A stretch of DNA of 64,000 nt, taken from the NCBI GenBank assembly GCA_002221725.1, contig NJFT01000202.1, positions 1-64,000 on the forward strand. Direction: 5' to 3'. Positions within the stretch are counted from its first letter, which is position 1, and each line of letters begins with the position of its first letter. The notes beneath the pieces are model-generated. The model had not been told where the DNA came from. It searched no databases and worked only from the letters and a program-made list of their open reading frames with translations. The translations under genes and the position numbers were made by a program. This DNA comes from Scedosporium boydii. Taxonomy: Eukaryota; Ascomycota; Sordariomycetes; Microascales; Microascaceae. Below, piece by piece: positions 21,447-32,960 of the stretch.

Positions 21447-23921
21447 TCAGTTCGCCGAGCAAAACCGTCGCCTCAACGAGTGACCAGCACCCGAGGCATC
21501 CAACGCATTTAGTTGCTCCTCCAACTCATCCAGTCGTTGTGCGATAGCCAGAGTCATGCCGTCTGATTACTCTCTGTTAGCTACATAATATTATCTGGGA
21601 TTCTTTAACCAGTGAAACGAACCTTCGGCATGCCAGAGAATGTGGCAGTGAATTGCCCATACTCCGGGGTTGTCGGCGCGGATACGCAAAACGACGTGGG
21701 AATAGCCCGGGACGGTTATGGTATCCCGCCGTATTGGGTTCTCGAGGTTCCAGATCGTACGGCCATCACCGTAGTCCTTGTTTCCCCAACCGACTACTTG
21801 AAAATTTTGACCTGCAGCGTTGTAACATTAGTACTCCGTGGGGATTCCAACGATAAATCAGGAACGAAGTAGTATTAATACCGCTAAATAGGCAATTGGT
21901 TAGTCGGTTGGTTACCCATGAATAGAGAGTGCTGGACGGCTCGACTTACTGCAAGTGGAATGGATGCATCATCATATTTCGAGAGTTCACAACGATCTGA
22001 GCTCCCTTGTCTGCATCTTGGGACACGAGGATCACTTGATCTAAGCCAAAGTTACCTTTACGAGGCCCCGCGTTCGCGTCTAGAGTCGATGAATATTGCT
22101 CTGTAATATTCCAGAGAGTTGCATCATCCTCAAGTGGCTTATAAGCCGTCTGAGTGAAGGAAAAAAGAGAGTTAGTCGAGAAAAGGAAGAGCAGCGGATG
22201 CTTCCTAGGGAAATAAGTTACCTGGTTGATGACGGTTTGAATCCTATTATTGATGGAATGTCGTTCGAACGAAAAGTAGTGAAAGTTCCTCTCGCCTACT
22301 TCGTAAGCTGTCGCCTGTCTCACGGGTTTGGCAATGTCAAAAGGTAAATCGTCACACTCCTGACCCCAGGGTTCATCGCCGAAAACGGCGTTTGACTTGC
22401 TGTTCAGATTCCAGGGCGAACCGATAACACCAGCATCTGCATCTATGTCGTCGTACGATAAGATCCCTATAGCTTCATAGTTAACGCTGGCTAGCCCTGT
22501 GGAGGCAGCTCTCGGTAAGTGGAAGCAGGATGTGGCGGCTGTGGCGCGTAGGAGATAATTGCCGGCAGTCTGGTTCGCGGAGACGAGGACCGAGTACTTC
22601 TGGCCAGGATTTACGAAGATTCGCGTGGTCGCGATGGGCTCGACTTCCGTTCCGTCTATCTCGACGATCTCTAGCGTATGGTTGTCGATTGTGACCCAAA
22701 ACGGTGTGGAGGTACTATGGCTGATGAGTCTAAAGCGCGTCTGGTCACCAGTGCGGATGCGAGTGGTGTAGAGCGAGCCGGCTGCACAATGCGAAGATGC
22801 ATCACCGGTAAGTCTACTGGGATCCGCGCTTGGAGGAGTAGAGCAGTTGGAGACGTGGACTCCATTCATGAGGATGTTATCTGGGGGAGGTTCCATGCCC
22901 GCCATCATGGGGCTCCATGGATGCTCCGTGCCTAGATATAGAGCCCCCAACTACTCAGAGAGTTAGAATTCCGGGCATAGCCACGGTGGTGATTAGCAGG
23001 GGAAAAGGGGCGAAAGGGTACCTTTTCCGCATCCTCGTGGAAGTGATCACCGAACATGATGATCTTTTCGTCGTCGTAATGTGGGACCTTCTCATCTGGG
23101 TCATGGATAATCTGGAATGAAGTCAACAATATGCCCTTCAGAAATCACAACACACAATTCATTCCGGGGAAAAGTACCAGAGGTCCGTAAAGTCCGTTAG
23201 TATATTGGACAGATACATGAGAATGATACCAAAACGATCCGCGTTGACCGGTCACGTTGAACTCGTAGATGAAAGTCTCGCCAGGAGGTATGCCGCACTG
23301 CGTCACGCCATGGACACCATCCATCCAATTCGAATTCCTCTGGTCTATCCCGTGCCAATGGATCGTAGTACTCTCTTCGGGCATCCGATTGTTGACAGTA
23401 ATCCGAAGGATGTCGCCCGTATTCGCCTCGATAAGAGGACCAGGGGACTGCCCGTTGACAAGGATCATGGGCTTTTCGACACCATCAGGGGCGGCAAGCT
23501 GGCGGGTAACATTAAATACGTATTCGCGCGTCTTAGGCACGCGAGAGATAATGAAGGCCGTGTCCAGCTCCAATTCGGCGGAATTGACGATGGACTCCGC
23601 GATGCCGCCGCTGCTACCGGGTTCAGGGTCTCGCGATGGTTGGCGAAAGAAATAAGAAAGAAGGATTCCGGCAAGGATGAGGAGGATGATGCAACAAAGT
23701 CCCAATGATACGCGCCAGGCGTATCGCTTTTTCTTCCCGTCCCGATGGTCATCTCCCAGCTCCTTCTCCTTAGCTTCGACGTCGGCAAGGGGATCCTCGG
23801 AATCTAGACTATATCGGTCCGGCGTCCCGCCATCCAAAGGCGCAGCAAGCTGCAGCATGGGAACTGCCTCGTCATTTTCGTCGTCACGCCGGTCGTCACC
23901 GAAGCCAGACTTTAACTTCAT
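21447..23921 (-). CDS. Membrane-anchored multicopper oxidase (laccase/ferroxidase-like), last copper motif disrupted
   Basis: Exons (minus) are 23921-23178, 23111-23022, 22950-22222, 22149-21950, 21811-21623 and 21562-21447. Multicopper oxidases couple one-electron substrate oxidation to reduction of oxygen to water. An acidic N-terminus precedes one transmembrane helix at about residues 68-91, so the catalytic part is anchored. Copper motifs are TTIHWHG near 186-191, FWYHSHVS near 230-236, HPFHLQ at the end of exon 4, and the T1 block HCHILWHAE in exon 5. Exon 4 ends in phase 2 but exon 5 is open only in the frame requiring phase 1 (reading NFQVVGWGNKDYGDGRT), and HLH reads HLQ. No other donor or acceptor resolves this, so the gene may be inactive or the assembly may lack a base. 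Confidence 0.8.
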
Positions 23922-25377
23922 CCTCGTAGTGCATGTGGGCTGCGTGGGAAGGCCTGATAGAAATTTGGAAGGTGGAAAGGCGAGGCGCGGCGCGGAAGAA
24001 GAGGAAAATGGAGCCAAGTGGCAGAAGAAATTATGGGCTGATTATATTGGGGGGCTTAGTCCTTCCATGTTGCATTGAGCATGTTTCGTTTTGGGTGGCG
24101 ATCTCATATTTTTGGTGCTGCAAGCGCCACACACGGACGCTAAAATTAATTTAAGAAAGTCGCCGACCAAACTGAAGTGATCGGAGACTTTTGCTCCCCG
24201 ATCAGGACATCAATCACATCAATCATGCACGTACACGCCTGTAAATTTTTGGAATCGGGACAATTGGCCTACATCTTCTTCGGTTGTTCATCGACGTACC
24301 TGCATTGTGTGAGAGTGAGTGTCATGGCCGAATCTGGTCAACGGGCGCCTCCAGTATCAAGAAATAGTGGCCTGCGATTGGAGACTGGAGACTACTCGGA
24401 GTCTTGGGCGTTTCAGGACAACCTCTCGAACGATAAATTGGGCCTGTTGTTTGGAGTCTGGTTGGATGGGATGGCGTGGTCGCTGGCCATGGCTGGTCGG
24501 CCTGGGCACTGGCTGCCAGCTGAAAGGTCTCCATCTCGTAAATCTGCCATTCCAAGTAGATCTGTCGACAGATCAATTGATGGTGGCTGCGCAGTCGGAG
24601 CCGAGATGTCACTTAACAGTTAGAGCCATCGATGATGAGACCAAGTCTTCCCAGCGTCAACTGGGGGCTTGGCCTGGCCGGCTCGAGAATTGTGCTGGCG
24701 ATACAGCTTGAGGAGACTAGTGATCCTTCAGCACATGGAGTGTCACTTCTCTGGCGAGCGAGAGTACGAGTACGGGAGGTGGTATCCACAACTTTCTTCA
24801 CTCGAGTGGGTGTACCCTTGTAGCGGGTTGTGACTCCTGAGTTGACCTTCTATTCACCCTGGCGAGGCGAGATGACAATCACTCACCGAATGCATTATCT
24901 AGAGATCGTCACTGGTGCTCTTGCTGTGAATTCATTGATGCATGAACTTATTTTCGTCGCGCCATCAATGAGATTGGAGAACTGGCGCCTCTCCATTGCG
25001 ACTGCCCCACCCCCCAAGAAGCTTGGCTGCCGATTCCGATCTCCCAAGCTAAGGTTTTTGGCAGGGAGCTACTGGGTGAAGCACGAGCTGGGGAGCTGAA
25101 GAGCTGAACCAAGCTCGAGCGTCATTGGTTGATCCCCCTCACCATCCACGTACGCAGATCGAGGAAGGTGAGATCGAGTGCGGGGTCCTCGCTTCGCAAT
25201 CAAATTCTTGTGTTTTATTGTATTTTATTGCTCTGCCTTACTTCGTATAAAGCAGGGAAGATCGAGATAATCAAGCCCGAGAACACCAAACCCATCATCG
25301 CGAATCATCGAGTTTGATTGATTTCCCCTGCTGCTTCCCCACATCCCACATCCCACATCCACAAACCCACGTTCAGA
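23922..25377. other. Shared upstream region of MCO and PI-PLC genes
   Basis: The two genes diverge from this 1.4 kb interval, so it must hold both promoters. I see no protein family or RNA gene. Several frames of 60-150 codons lack motifs. A repeated atcccacatcc element precedes the PI-PLC start. Confidence 0.5.
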
Positions 25378-27153
25378 ATGTCTGAAGTCCAGGGCCTTGC
25401 GAGCCGCCTCGGCGGGATGAACCCATTCACCAAAACCAAAAGGCATCGCGATGAAGACGATGCTGGCGATAATATGGACATCAACGCTGTAGCTGGCGGC
25501 GGTCACTCAGCTCGCGTTATTGACGCTAAGAAGAGCTCTCTCCGCGTCAGCAATGCCTTGAAGTCCTTCATCGTCAAAGAAAATCTTCTCAGTGAAGAAC
25601 ACGTGGGATTCGACTCCGAGGAGCATACGCCGGCTCTTGTGGCCCTCCTTACCAAGTCCCATATCAATGTCCCTTCCTCGGTCACCGATCCGTCGTTTAC
25701 ACTGCCGGATTATTTCGTTAGCTCCAGCCACAACACCTATCTCATGGCGCATCAGCTCTACGGCTCTTCAAATGTCGACGCCTACAAGATTGCTCTCAGG
25801 GCTGGTTCGCGATGCGTTGAGATTGACGCTTGGGATGACGATGATAATAAGGACGAGCCCAAGGTTACTCATGGCTTTACTCTCGTATCTCACATCCCTT
25901 TCCGTACTGTTTGCGAGGCTATTCGCGACATTGTCGATGAGGAGGCTGCCGAAGCTGAGAAGACCGGCGGCCCACCTGCTCCCCCAATTCTAATCTCGTT
26001 GGAAAACCACTGCAATGCGCACGGCCAGAGGAGGCTCGTCGAAATCTTGAACGAGGTCCTTGACCATCGCCTCTTGAAAGCCCCAGTCGAGAAGGGCAGC
26101 GATGGTGCAGATTACGACCCTGCTCAGCACATCCGTTTGAGAGACTTGCAATCTAAAGTGGCCGTCATCGTCGAGCACCACCTTCAGGACGAAGCCGCTG
26201 ACAATTCCTCGTCGAGTGAGAGTAGCGACAGCAGTGATAGCTCCGACGATGAGGAGCATAAGGCTCGCGACGAGTACAAGAAGAAAAAGAAGTCCAGCGG
26301 TTCGACCGTCATCATCCCGGAGCTTGGAGCTCTAGGAGTTTACGCCCAGTCCGTGAAGCCGGGAAACAACTCGTGGTTCGACCCCGGAGAACTCATCAAT
26401 GGTCCCCATCACCATCTCATCAATGTATCCGAATCCGGTCTCCGACAACACCTGCCAGCGGGAAATGCGAAAATTGCCACGCACAATTCGAAGCACCTCA
26501 TGCGCGTCTACCCCAAAGGTACTCGAATTGCGTCTAACAATCTCAAGCCAGTTCCTTTCTGGGGAGTGGGTGCTCAGATTTGTGCTATGAACTGGCAACG
26601 CTTCGATGCCAGCATGCAGATTAATGAAGCTCTGTTTAGCGGCACCTCAGGTTATGTGCTGAAGCCAGCCAGCCTCCGCGAAGGGGGTAACGGTCTTGCC
26701 ACTACTGGCAGGAAGAAGAAACTCAGGCTTCATATTGCCGGAGCCACCGACGTACCAAATCCCGCCAAGGAGAAGGATGACGCCAGTGAGCTGCGCCCTT
26801 ATGTCACCTGCGTTCTTGTGCACCCCGATGACCACAAGAACGAGCCACCCAAACGCAAGACGTCACCGTACAAGCAGCGGAAGCTTAACTTCCTGCATCG
26901 GGGAGATAACCCACCCCCGACTGAGCCCGTGTGGGATGAGGTGCTTGAATGGGAGTACGATGATAGCGAGCTTGTGTTTTTGAGGATGCTTGTGAAGAAT
27001 GACAAGAGCTTTGCGAAGAATCCGATCTTGGGCGTCGCTGCTCTCAGAGTCATGTATCTTGTCCCTGGCTGGAGTTTCGTGGAAATGTTGGATTTGAAGG
27101 GGAGGGAGACGCCGTGCAGCGTGCTTGTCAAGTTTGAGGTTGAGGATGCTTAA
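25378..27153 (+). CDS. Phosphoinositide-specific phospholipase C
   Basis: An intronless frame of 591 residues from MSEVQGLASRLGG. PI-PLC hydrolyses PIP2 to IP3 and diacylglycerol. The X domain has the first catalytic histidine in VSSSHNTYLM (H118) and the second in KVTHGFTLVSHIPF (H165), with calcium-ligand region CVEIDAWDDDDN. Conserved ISLENHC follows. An acidic Ser/Asp linker (about 285-305) then Lys-rich segment separates X from Y. The Y domain includes HLMRVYPKGTRIASNNLKPVPFWGVGAQICAMNWQ and GTSGYVLKP. A C2 domain follows from KLRLHIAGATDVP to the end. PH and recognisable EF-hands are absent, as in many fungal PLCs. It appears intact. Confidence 0.96.
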   Translation: MSEVQGLASRLGGMNPFTKTKRHRDEDDAGDNMDINAVAGGGHSARVIDAKKSSLRVSNALKSFIVKENLLSEEHVGFDSEEHTPALVALLTKSHINVPSSVTDPSFTLPDYFVSSSHNTYLMAHQLYGSSNVDAYKIALRAGSRCVEIDAWDDDDNKDEPKVTHGFTLVSHIPFRTVCEAIRDIVDEEAAEAEKTGGPPAPPILISLENHCNAHGQRRLVEILNEVLDHRLLKAPVEKGSDGADYDPAQHIRLRDLQSKVAVIVEHHLQDEAADNSSSSESSDSSDSSDDEEHKARDEYKKKKKSSGSTVIIPELGALGVYAQSVKPGNNSWFDPGELINGPHHHLINVSESGLRQHLPAGNAKIATHNSKHLMRVYPKGTRIASNNLKPVPFWGVGAQICAMNWQRFDASMQINEALFSGTSGYVLKPASLREGGNGLATTGRKKKLRLHIAGATDVPNPAKEKDDASELRPYVTCVLVHPDDHKNEPPKRKTSPYKQRKLNFLHRGDNPPPTEPVWDEVLEWEYDDSELVFLRMLVKNDKSFAKNPILGVAALRVMYLVPGWSFVEMLDLKGRETPCSVLVKFEVEDA

Positions 27154-27879
27154 CAGAGTAATCGCATGCTTGAAGGGGGCTTGCACTGCTTCTCTTTTCC
27201 ATTTCTTATTTTCTTTTGTTTCGGCCTTCGCCCACTTCGGTCTATAGGTGGGCAGGTATATCCTCAAAGGCTGTGAATCGGATTCTTTATTATGTGACTC
27301 CAGGCTTAATTCAAGTCACTTGTTTCTGCTCAATGTCTAATTTCGATGTGACTTACCTACGCGAATGTTTTTTGACGGGAATTCCTAGCCACCCCCATAG
27401 CCATACCATACAGCAGTATTTTCCAATATCCGTTCATGAACGGGACGTAGTTCTCGAGATAATCAAGCTAGACGCCTCCTGGAAGCTACTCATATAACCC
27501 GATAGGCCTTTTCACGTTTTCGCGAATGTCTGGCGGTTGAGAGCCTAGCCTAGTGTCATTTTGTCAACAAAAGAGGAGTCTAGTGGTAGCGGCGGGGATG
27601 TCCCGTTCGGGAGCAACGGAAGCAGAATTCGCGCACCAAGTCTCTGGCGGCTGTGATTCTGCGAGGATTCGTTAATTTTCCCTCACTTTTCGCTTGCTGC
27701 TCTCACAACCTAGGCATTTCCTCGTTTTCTCGCCTCTTTCCCCTCTCTATCTCGGCATCACTCAAACCCGCCCTATCGCATCCAAGGCTGTCTATTGGCG
27801 ACTACTCGCTGCCCCCAACGAAACTTCAGACAAAGGCGACGACCAAAATTGCCCGGACTGTGAATACGCCACAAGGAAG
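27154..27879. other. Intergenic
   Basis: 3' flank of the PLC gene and leader of the membrane-protein gene, CT-rich near 27680-27780. An open frame continues upstream of 27880 without an ATG, so it is read as leader. Confidence 0.5.
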
Positions 27880-28910
27880 ATGCCAAGCCGAGCTGCTGAT
27901 CGGGGACTTCCTGCAGCTCGGGGGCTGCTTTCGAGCCGTGAAGTTCCGGCCTGGTATGCGCATAATGACTATATCCTGACCGGCTATCGCCCAGTGACAC
28001 TCTCCACGAGGCTCTGTCTGGAGAGCCTCGGATATCTCCACAACGAGACTGTCAACATCTATTCCCACTTATTGCCTGCTTGTGCAGCTGTCGTGGGTAA
28101 TTTTTTCTTCTACTTCTATTTCTCAACTTCTTACCCGACCGCGCCATGGGCTGACCAATTCGTATTTCACATCTACATCACAACGTCTGTTCTTTGCTTC
28201 GGCATATCATCCGCCTACCATACTATGCTCTGTCATTCGCAATCATACGCCGACCTCTGGGGCCGTCTCGACTATGTAGCTATTGTCTTTCAGATTCTCG
28301 GCTCGTTTATATCCGGCATCTACATCGGCTTCTATTGCGAGCCTTTCCTGCAGAAGCTGTATTGGGCCATGGTTCGATTCTCCCCCTCTTCCTCTCTCTT
28401 ATTGATTCCTTTACGCACTTTCATGCTCTAACGATATAGTGTGTAGATCGCCACGTTAGGTCTTTTGACTGGCACCGTAGTCGTAAGCTCGTGGATGCAA
28501 AGCAAAGAGTGGAGAGTCCTCCGAATCTCTACCTTCGTAGCCACCGGCCTCTCTGCGTTTGCGCCCATCGTCCACGCCGCCAGCATGTTTCCTTATGATC
28601 AACTCGACAAGCAGGCTGGTTTGAGATACTATTATCTCGAGGGTATCGCAATGCTTATCGGCGTGACTTTTTATGCTGTATGACTTCCCAAGCACCCACA
28701 TTCTTGGTAATAACCAGAGGCCTGCTTGCTAACAGGAATAATGATGTCACATAGATGCATTTCCCAGAGGCATGGTGGCCGCGGAAGTTTGATATCTGGG
28801 GCGCCTCTCACCAGATCTTTCATTCTTTCGTGGTTCTTGGAGTTTTAATTCACTTCTATGGTATCCTGGACGCGTATGATTGGAATTATCACAACCCGCG
28901 ATGCCACTAG
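27880..28910 (+). CDS. Izh/AdipoR (hemolysin-III family) seven-TM membrane protein
   Basis: Exons 27880-28371, 28447-28677 and 28755-28910 give 292 residues. The family (PAQR) includes yeast Izh proteins affecting zinc and lipid metabolism and proposed ceramidase-type hydrolases. Signature elements are NDYILTGYRP and ETVNIYSHLLPA before TM1; SSAYHTMLCHS with the conserved His; LWGRLDYVAIVFQILGSFISG; and the C-terminal GASHQIFHSFVVLGVLIHFYG with the HxxxH metal ligands. Helices are spread through the whole length. The start at 27880 is the first ATG of the frame and leaves a short cytosolic N-terminus. It appears intact. Confidence 0.93.
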
Positions 28911-30331
28911 TCTCAACTTGTTTTACGCATAAATCTATATACGAGCGATTTGATGTTTTCGAGGAATATCATGACGCTGCAGAACGCCACGGATTAGCCC
29001 GCAGAATCTATGGAAGTTCGTAGTCAATACTCCTTTCATTCCATTTCTTTTTGAATAGAATATTGGAAGGCATGGACGCACTCATGAACCATAATGGCGC
29101 ACTGAGGAGTTGTGAGGAGAGGTCTGCAAGATTCAGTCCTTGACATTGCGGCTGTCCGTTTCTGGGAGCTGAGTGGACTTCTAAAGAATATGATGGGACA
29201 GTCCTAAACCGTGGGACTATGGAAGAAACAACCGCGTCGATGGCTGATCCCACACTCCCCTGCCCAGGAGTCACGAAGCTCTATAAATGAGACCAGAGAA
29301 GGCAACTCGATGATTCAACTACAGAAGAACCTTAATTTCCCCTTAAGACAATAAACGCCGTCGCGGAGACTTCCCCATTTTCCTTCTCCTGAACTGGCGA
29401 GCGCCTACTTTAGCATGTGCCAAGATGAGCTGGGGTGAGCAGTCTGGTCCTTTTTGTCATTTTTGTCGTCTTTCTCGGTCACTCCAGCGCCAACTTGGTG
29501 AACGGAACATTGAAGTCGAAGTCCGACCTAGAACACGCCGTTAAGACTAGGCGGTCTAGAATTTGATGTAACATTCAGTCCTTCTCACCAATCAACCGCA
29601 TCGTTTACGACTTTGTATTTGCTTCGTCCCCCCCCCCCCCCCCCCCCACCCCTTCTTAATCCCCATCATGGTCCTCGTGAGCATATTCCATAGAAACATT
29701 GGTCGGCGGCACACGCGAATGTAACTTTACCTAGAAGACGCGAACCCTTAGCTGAGGGCCTTATTATCTTTGTCCTGCCAACTCGGAGATATGTTCCCTC
29801 TGACTGTGGTAAGAAATGGGAATGCAACGCCCTCCCGCGACGATGCTGAGATCGCACGGCCAAAATTTGTAGAGCGGAGAGTTAATCGGTCTCATTTTCC
29901 CTTCGGATACTGTCGCGCCGCCCTCATATATGCCAGGCACCAATGGCAGACCATTCCATATTTCATCCCGTCCGTCTTGGCCCGCAAAACGACTTTTCCG
30001 GGAATGCGGCTCCGGGAAATATTAGAACCGACAGGGGGGTAGAGATGAGGTTTAGTGGTGAAAGCGGGAAAATAGTGGCTCCTTACCTATTGAAGATCCA
30101 TGGATATAGCAATACCGAATTACCGATTGAAGCAAATTTTCGGATTAAGACGGCAAGCTTCTCCTGGAGGTAAAAGAACATTGAAAGGAAGCTTCCCTTA
30201 TAAGCGAAGCTGACCCCTTACTGATGGTGTCACCCACTGTCTCTTCCCTGCAGACCTCCGTACCTTCTTGAAGATTTCAATTAAGCCGTACTGTTATAAA
30301 CTTTCGCTGCTTATACCACACCTAGTTTGCC
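28911..30331. other. Intergenic
   Basis: No gene is recognised. It contains a 20-base C homopolymer (annotated separately). TATA-like sequence tataaa lies at 30295-30300 but is only about 35 bases from the cellulase start, so its role is uncertain. Confidence 0.5.
29628..29647. repeat. Poly(C) homopolymer
   Basis: Twenty consecutive C on the plus strand, followed by A and CCCC. G-rich on the complement. Length may vary between isolates or be a sequencing-prone site. Confidence 0.9.
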
Positions 30332-31662
30332 ATGAAAGTTGCTACCATTCTCTCCGCTCTCGCCGCCACGGCTTCCGGCAAGATTCTCTTCGCCGGCGTT
30401 GCTGAGTCGAGTGGTGAGTTTGGTCTCTGGAGCCCGGATTCCACACCTGGTACTGGCTTGCCTGGAACTTTTGGCAAGGAGTACGCCTTCATTGATGAGA
30501 AAGCTGTCGACGTCTTTGTTGACGAGCACAAGGTGGGTGATTTACCTGATATCTGTGAGAGATTCAACACGCTGATGAAAGTGGTGTAGGTCAACCTTTT
30601 CCGAGTGGCCTTTGCTTTGGAGCGGATGTGCCCTCTTGAATATGGCCTCGGAGCCAAGTTCGATGAGACGGTATGTTGGACTCGACTTTGCTGCTTTAAA
30701 AAGTTACTCAATCTCCTAATGACTCTCTATAGCACTTTGGACATTATAAAGATGCCATTGACTACATTACGGTCACGAAGGGCGCTTGTACGTCCTATCC
30801 CACGCTGCCTGCCTCATGCTACCCACTCCTTAAGGATATCTAACGCGTTCTTCTAGATGCAATCCTTGACCCCCACAACTACATGCGCTACAACGACCCC
30901 TCCCAACAGCCCATGACTGGCAGCGTCATCGGCAACACGACCGACACAAAAGCAGCCACCACAAAACAGTTTGCCGAGTTCTGGACCGAGCTTGCCAGCC
31001 GATTCAAGGATAACGAGCGCGTCATGTTTGGCATCATGAACGAGCCCCACGACATGCCCACCAAGCTCGTCTTCGACAATAACCAGGCAGCCGTCGACGC
31101 GATTCGAGCCGCTGGGGCCAAGAACCTCATCCTCGTCCCTGGGGCGCAGTGGTCCGGTGGCCACAGCTGGACCGAGAATTGGGGAGGCGATCTCCTTCCC
31201 AACTCGGACTTCATGCACAAGATAAACGACCCAGAGAACAATTTCGTCTTGGATGTGCACGAGTACCTCGACGAAGATTACTCCGGAACGCACACCGAGT
31301 GCGTCAACAGCTATCCCGAACATCTTGCCGATCTCACGGCGTGGCTTAAGAAAAACAATCTCAAAGCCATGATTACAGAGTTCGGCGGTTCCAACACCAC
31401 ATCTTGCGAGAAACTCCTTGGGGAGGCCCTCGAATACATGGAAAATAATGAGGAATACGTCGGCTGGACCGCCTGGGCTGCCGGACCATTCTGGGGCCCC
31501 AATTCCCCTTGCTGTACCGACCAGGCCCAATTGGGTAGCTTGGAGCCTGGTAGCCAGGCTGCCGGTGGCGGTCCTAGCTTGTACGAAACTATTTGGAAGA
31601 AGGTCTTCCAGCCCCGTATTCCTAAGACTCTTCAGTGGGAGGGGCCCGCGGTTATCAGTTGA
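30332..31662 (+). CDS. Secreted GH5 endo-beta-1,4-glucanase
   Basis: Four exons (30332-30532, 30590-30670, 30733-30787, 30857-31662) give 380 residues. A signal peptide MKVATILSALAATASG is followed by KILFAGVAESSGEFG, typical of GH5_5 cellulases that cut internal bonds of cellulose. Visible motifs are FRVAFALERMCP, AILDPHNYMRYND, the acid/base glutamate in MFGIMNEPHDMP, FVLDVHEYLDED and the nucleophile in KAMITEFGGSNTTSC. WTAWAAGPFWG closes the barrel. It has no carbohydrate-binding module or linker, so it is a catalytic-domain-only enzyme. All splice phases agree and it seems functional. Confidence 0.95.
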
Positions 31663-32029
31663 ATGCAGAGTTGGGAAAGCTGGATTATGGCGGGATGTTT
31701 GGTCTTCTTGTAGATATGTTTTGTCAAACGAAGCAATGTTTGTACCATAATACGAAAGGACCCTCTCGACGGGGCACATAGAGTAACCTAATCGAGCCGT
31801 CGCCCCAAATCTACTAGTTAAAGGGCGGGAGTGCGGTAACTGGAATACGTATATCAGGAAGAGAGGAACTATGCAACACATTTCCCAGGGCACAATCATT
31901 TGGTAAACAAAGCTTGACTAGGTAGAGAGAGCAGAAGAGGAGATATACGGTTATAGCACCAAGTCTAATTCATTTGTTCCGAGCCTCCGCCTTCCACCAC
32001 CGAAACAGATACACCTCATTACATGAAGT
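31663..32029. other. Intergenic between convergent genes
   Basis: Convergent 3' flanks of the cellulase and zinc-finger genes. Nothing else is seen. Confidence 0.5.
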
Positions 32030-32627
32030 TCATTGCTTTCGTGTTCCATCACACCTGGACTCGTGGCTGCGGGCAAAATCAAGTCGTTTGAACATTTTGC
32101 CGCATTTCCTGCACGGTGTATTCAATGGTTTCAATCCCAATCTCTCGGCTGTGAGTGGGTGGCTGCTCCACATATGGCGCTGCATGTCCTTTTTTGCGCC
32201 AAAAGTTAGGTCGCATTCTTCAGCCAGGCAGTCGAAAAGCTTGTCATGCCTCTGTATGTGTTTCCTGCCAATTGTTAGTACTAAGCAGAGGGGAAGAGAT
32301 CCTATGCAAGGATCTTAATAGTGTGCGTGGAATAAGTGAGACTTGTCCTTACTTGAGCTGGCTCCTATCGGCGAAGGACTTTCCGCAGTCAGGCCTGTCA
32401 CATTTATGGGGCTTGCTGGAGTTCCCTTTAGTCGAAGACTTGGATTTGGATGACGAGGCTTTGTTGGAGCCTGACGAAAGGCTCTCTTCACTTCCCTCCT
32501 CCTCATCGTCATCATCGCCCTCCCCAGGCCAGTCGTGAACATAGGAAGCTGGGTTGACGGGCGCAATGTCATCTTCCCCCTGTTCGCCCTTGATGTTGGG
32601 CGTTAGCTCACTCTTTGGTGGCGACAT
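32030..32627 (-). CDS. C2H2 zinc-finger protein
   Basis: Two exons (32627-32353, 32264-32030) give 169 residues. The first 75 residues are acidic and Ser-rich (EGDDDDEEEGSEES, then a Ser/Lys run), and could be an activation or disordered region. Three fingers follow. They are CDRPDCGKSFADRSQLKKHIQRH (C-x4-C-x12-H-x3-H), CLAEECDLTFGAKKDMQRHMWSSH with H-x4-H spacing, and CRKCGKMFKRLDFARSHESRC, a CCHC variant at the C-terminus. The first finger is completed only across the intron, which supports the splice. It is probably a nuclear DNA-binding regulator; targets are unknown. Confidence 0.85.
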
Positions 32628-32801
32628 GATTTTATGAATGACTCAGGACAGTAATTGAAGAATAAGATGGAAGATGGAGCGTATGAGGATGAAACATGGG
32701 TAGAAATGTAGAGGAAGAGACCCTTATATGTCCAAGTGGGGACGGATATCGGGCAGTGTTGGTGTGGTTGGCCTCCTGCATTTTACATGTAACGGCATAG
32801 C

Positions 32802-32960
32802 CTAACTTACCTCCCCATGTTCACCCCCGTGAGTGGGCAGTTCATTCGGGTTGGCGTAGAGTGGTCGAAACTCGCCAAATTTCTGGTCCCCCCTGCTGTC
32901 TTCGTCTTCCGGATGACCCATAAAGGGGTTGTTTCCGGTCCATTGATGCTGGTCACCCAT
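32802..32960 (-). CDS. Possible 52-residue hypothetical protein or upstream exon
   Basis: MGDQHQWTGNNPFMGHPED leads a compact polar frame ending GGEHGEVS. The last codons overlap a consensus donor (gaggtaagtt), so it may instead be an upstream exon of the zinc-finger gene or of an alternative transcript. I see no acceptor that joins it cleanly to the start at 32627, where a stop precedes the ATG. Support is weak. Confidence 0.25.
   Translation of the reverse strand: MGDQHQWTGNNPFMGHPEDEDSRGDQKFGEFRPLYANPNELPTHGGEHGEVS

Noticed and set aside
27575..27640. tctagtggtag, similar to a tRNA A box
   Set aside because: No B box, acceptor stem or cloverleaf can be formed in the following bases.
30853..31899. 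348-codon minus-strand open frame
   Set aside because: Lies antisense to the GH5 cellulase, whose catalytic motifs and splice phases are convincing.
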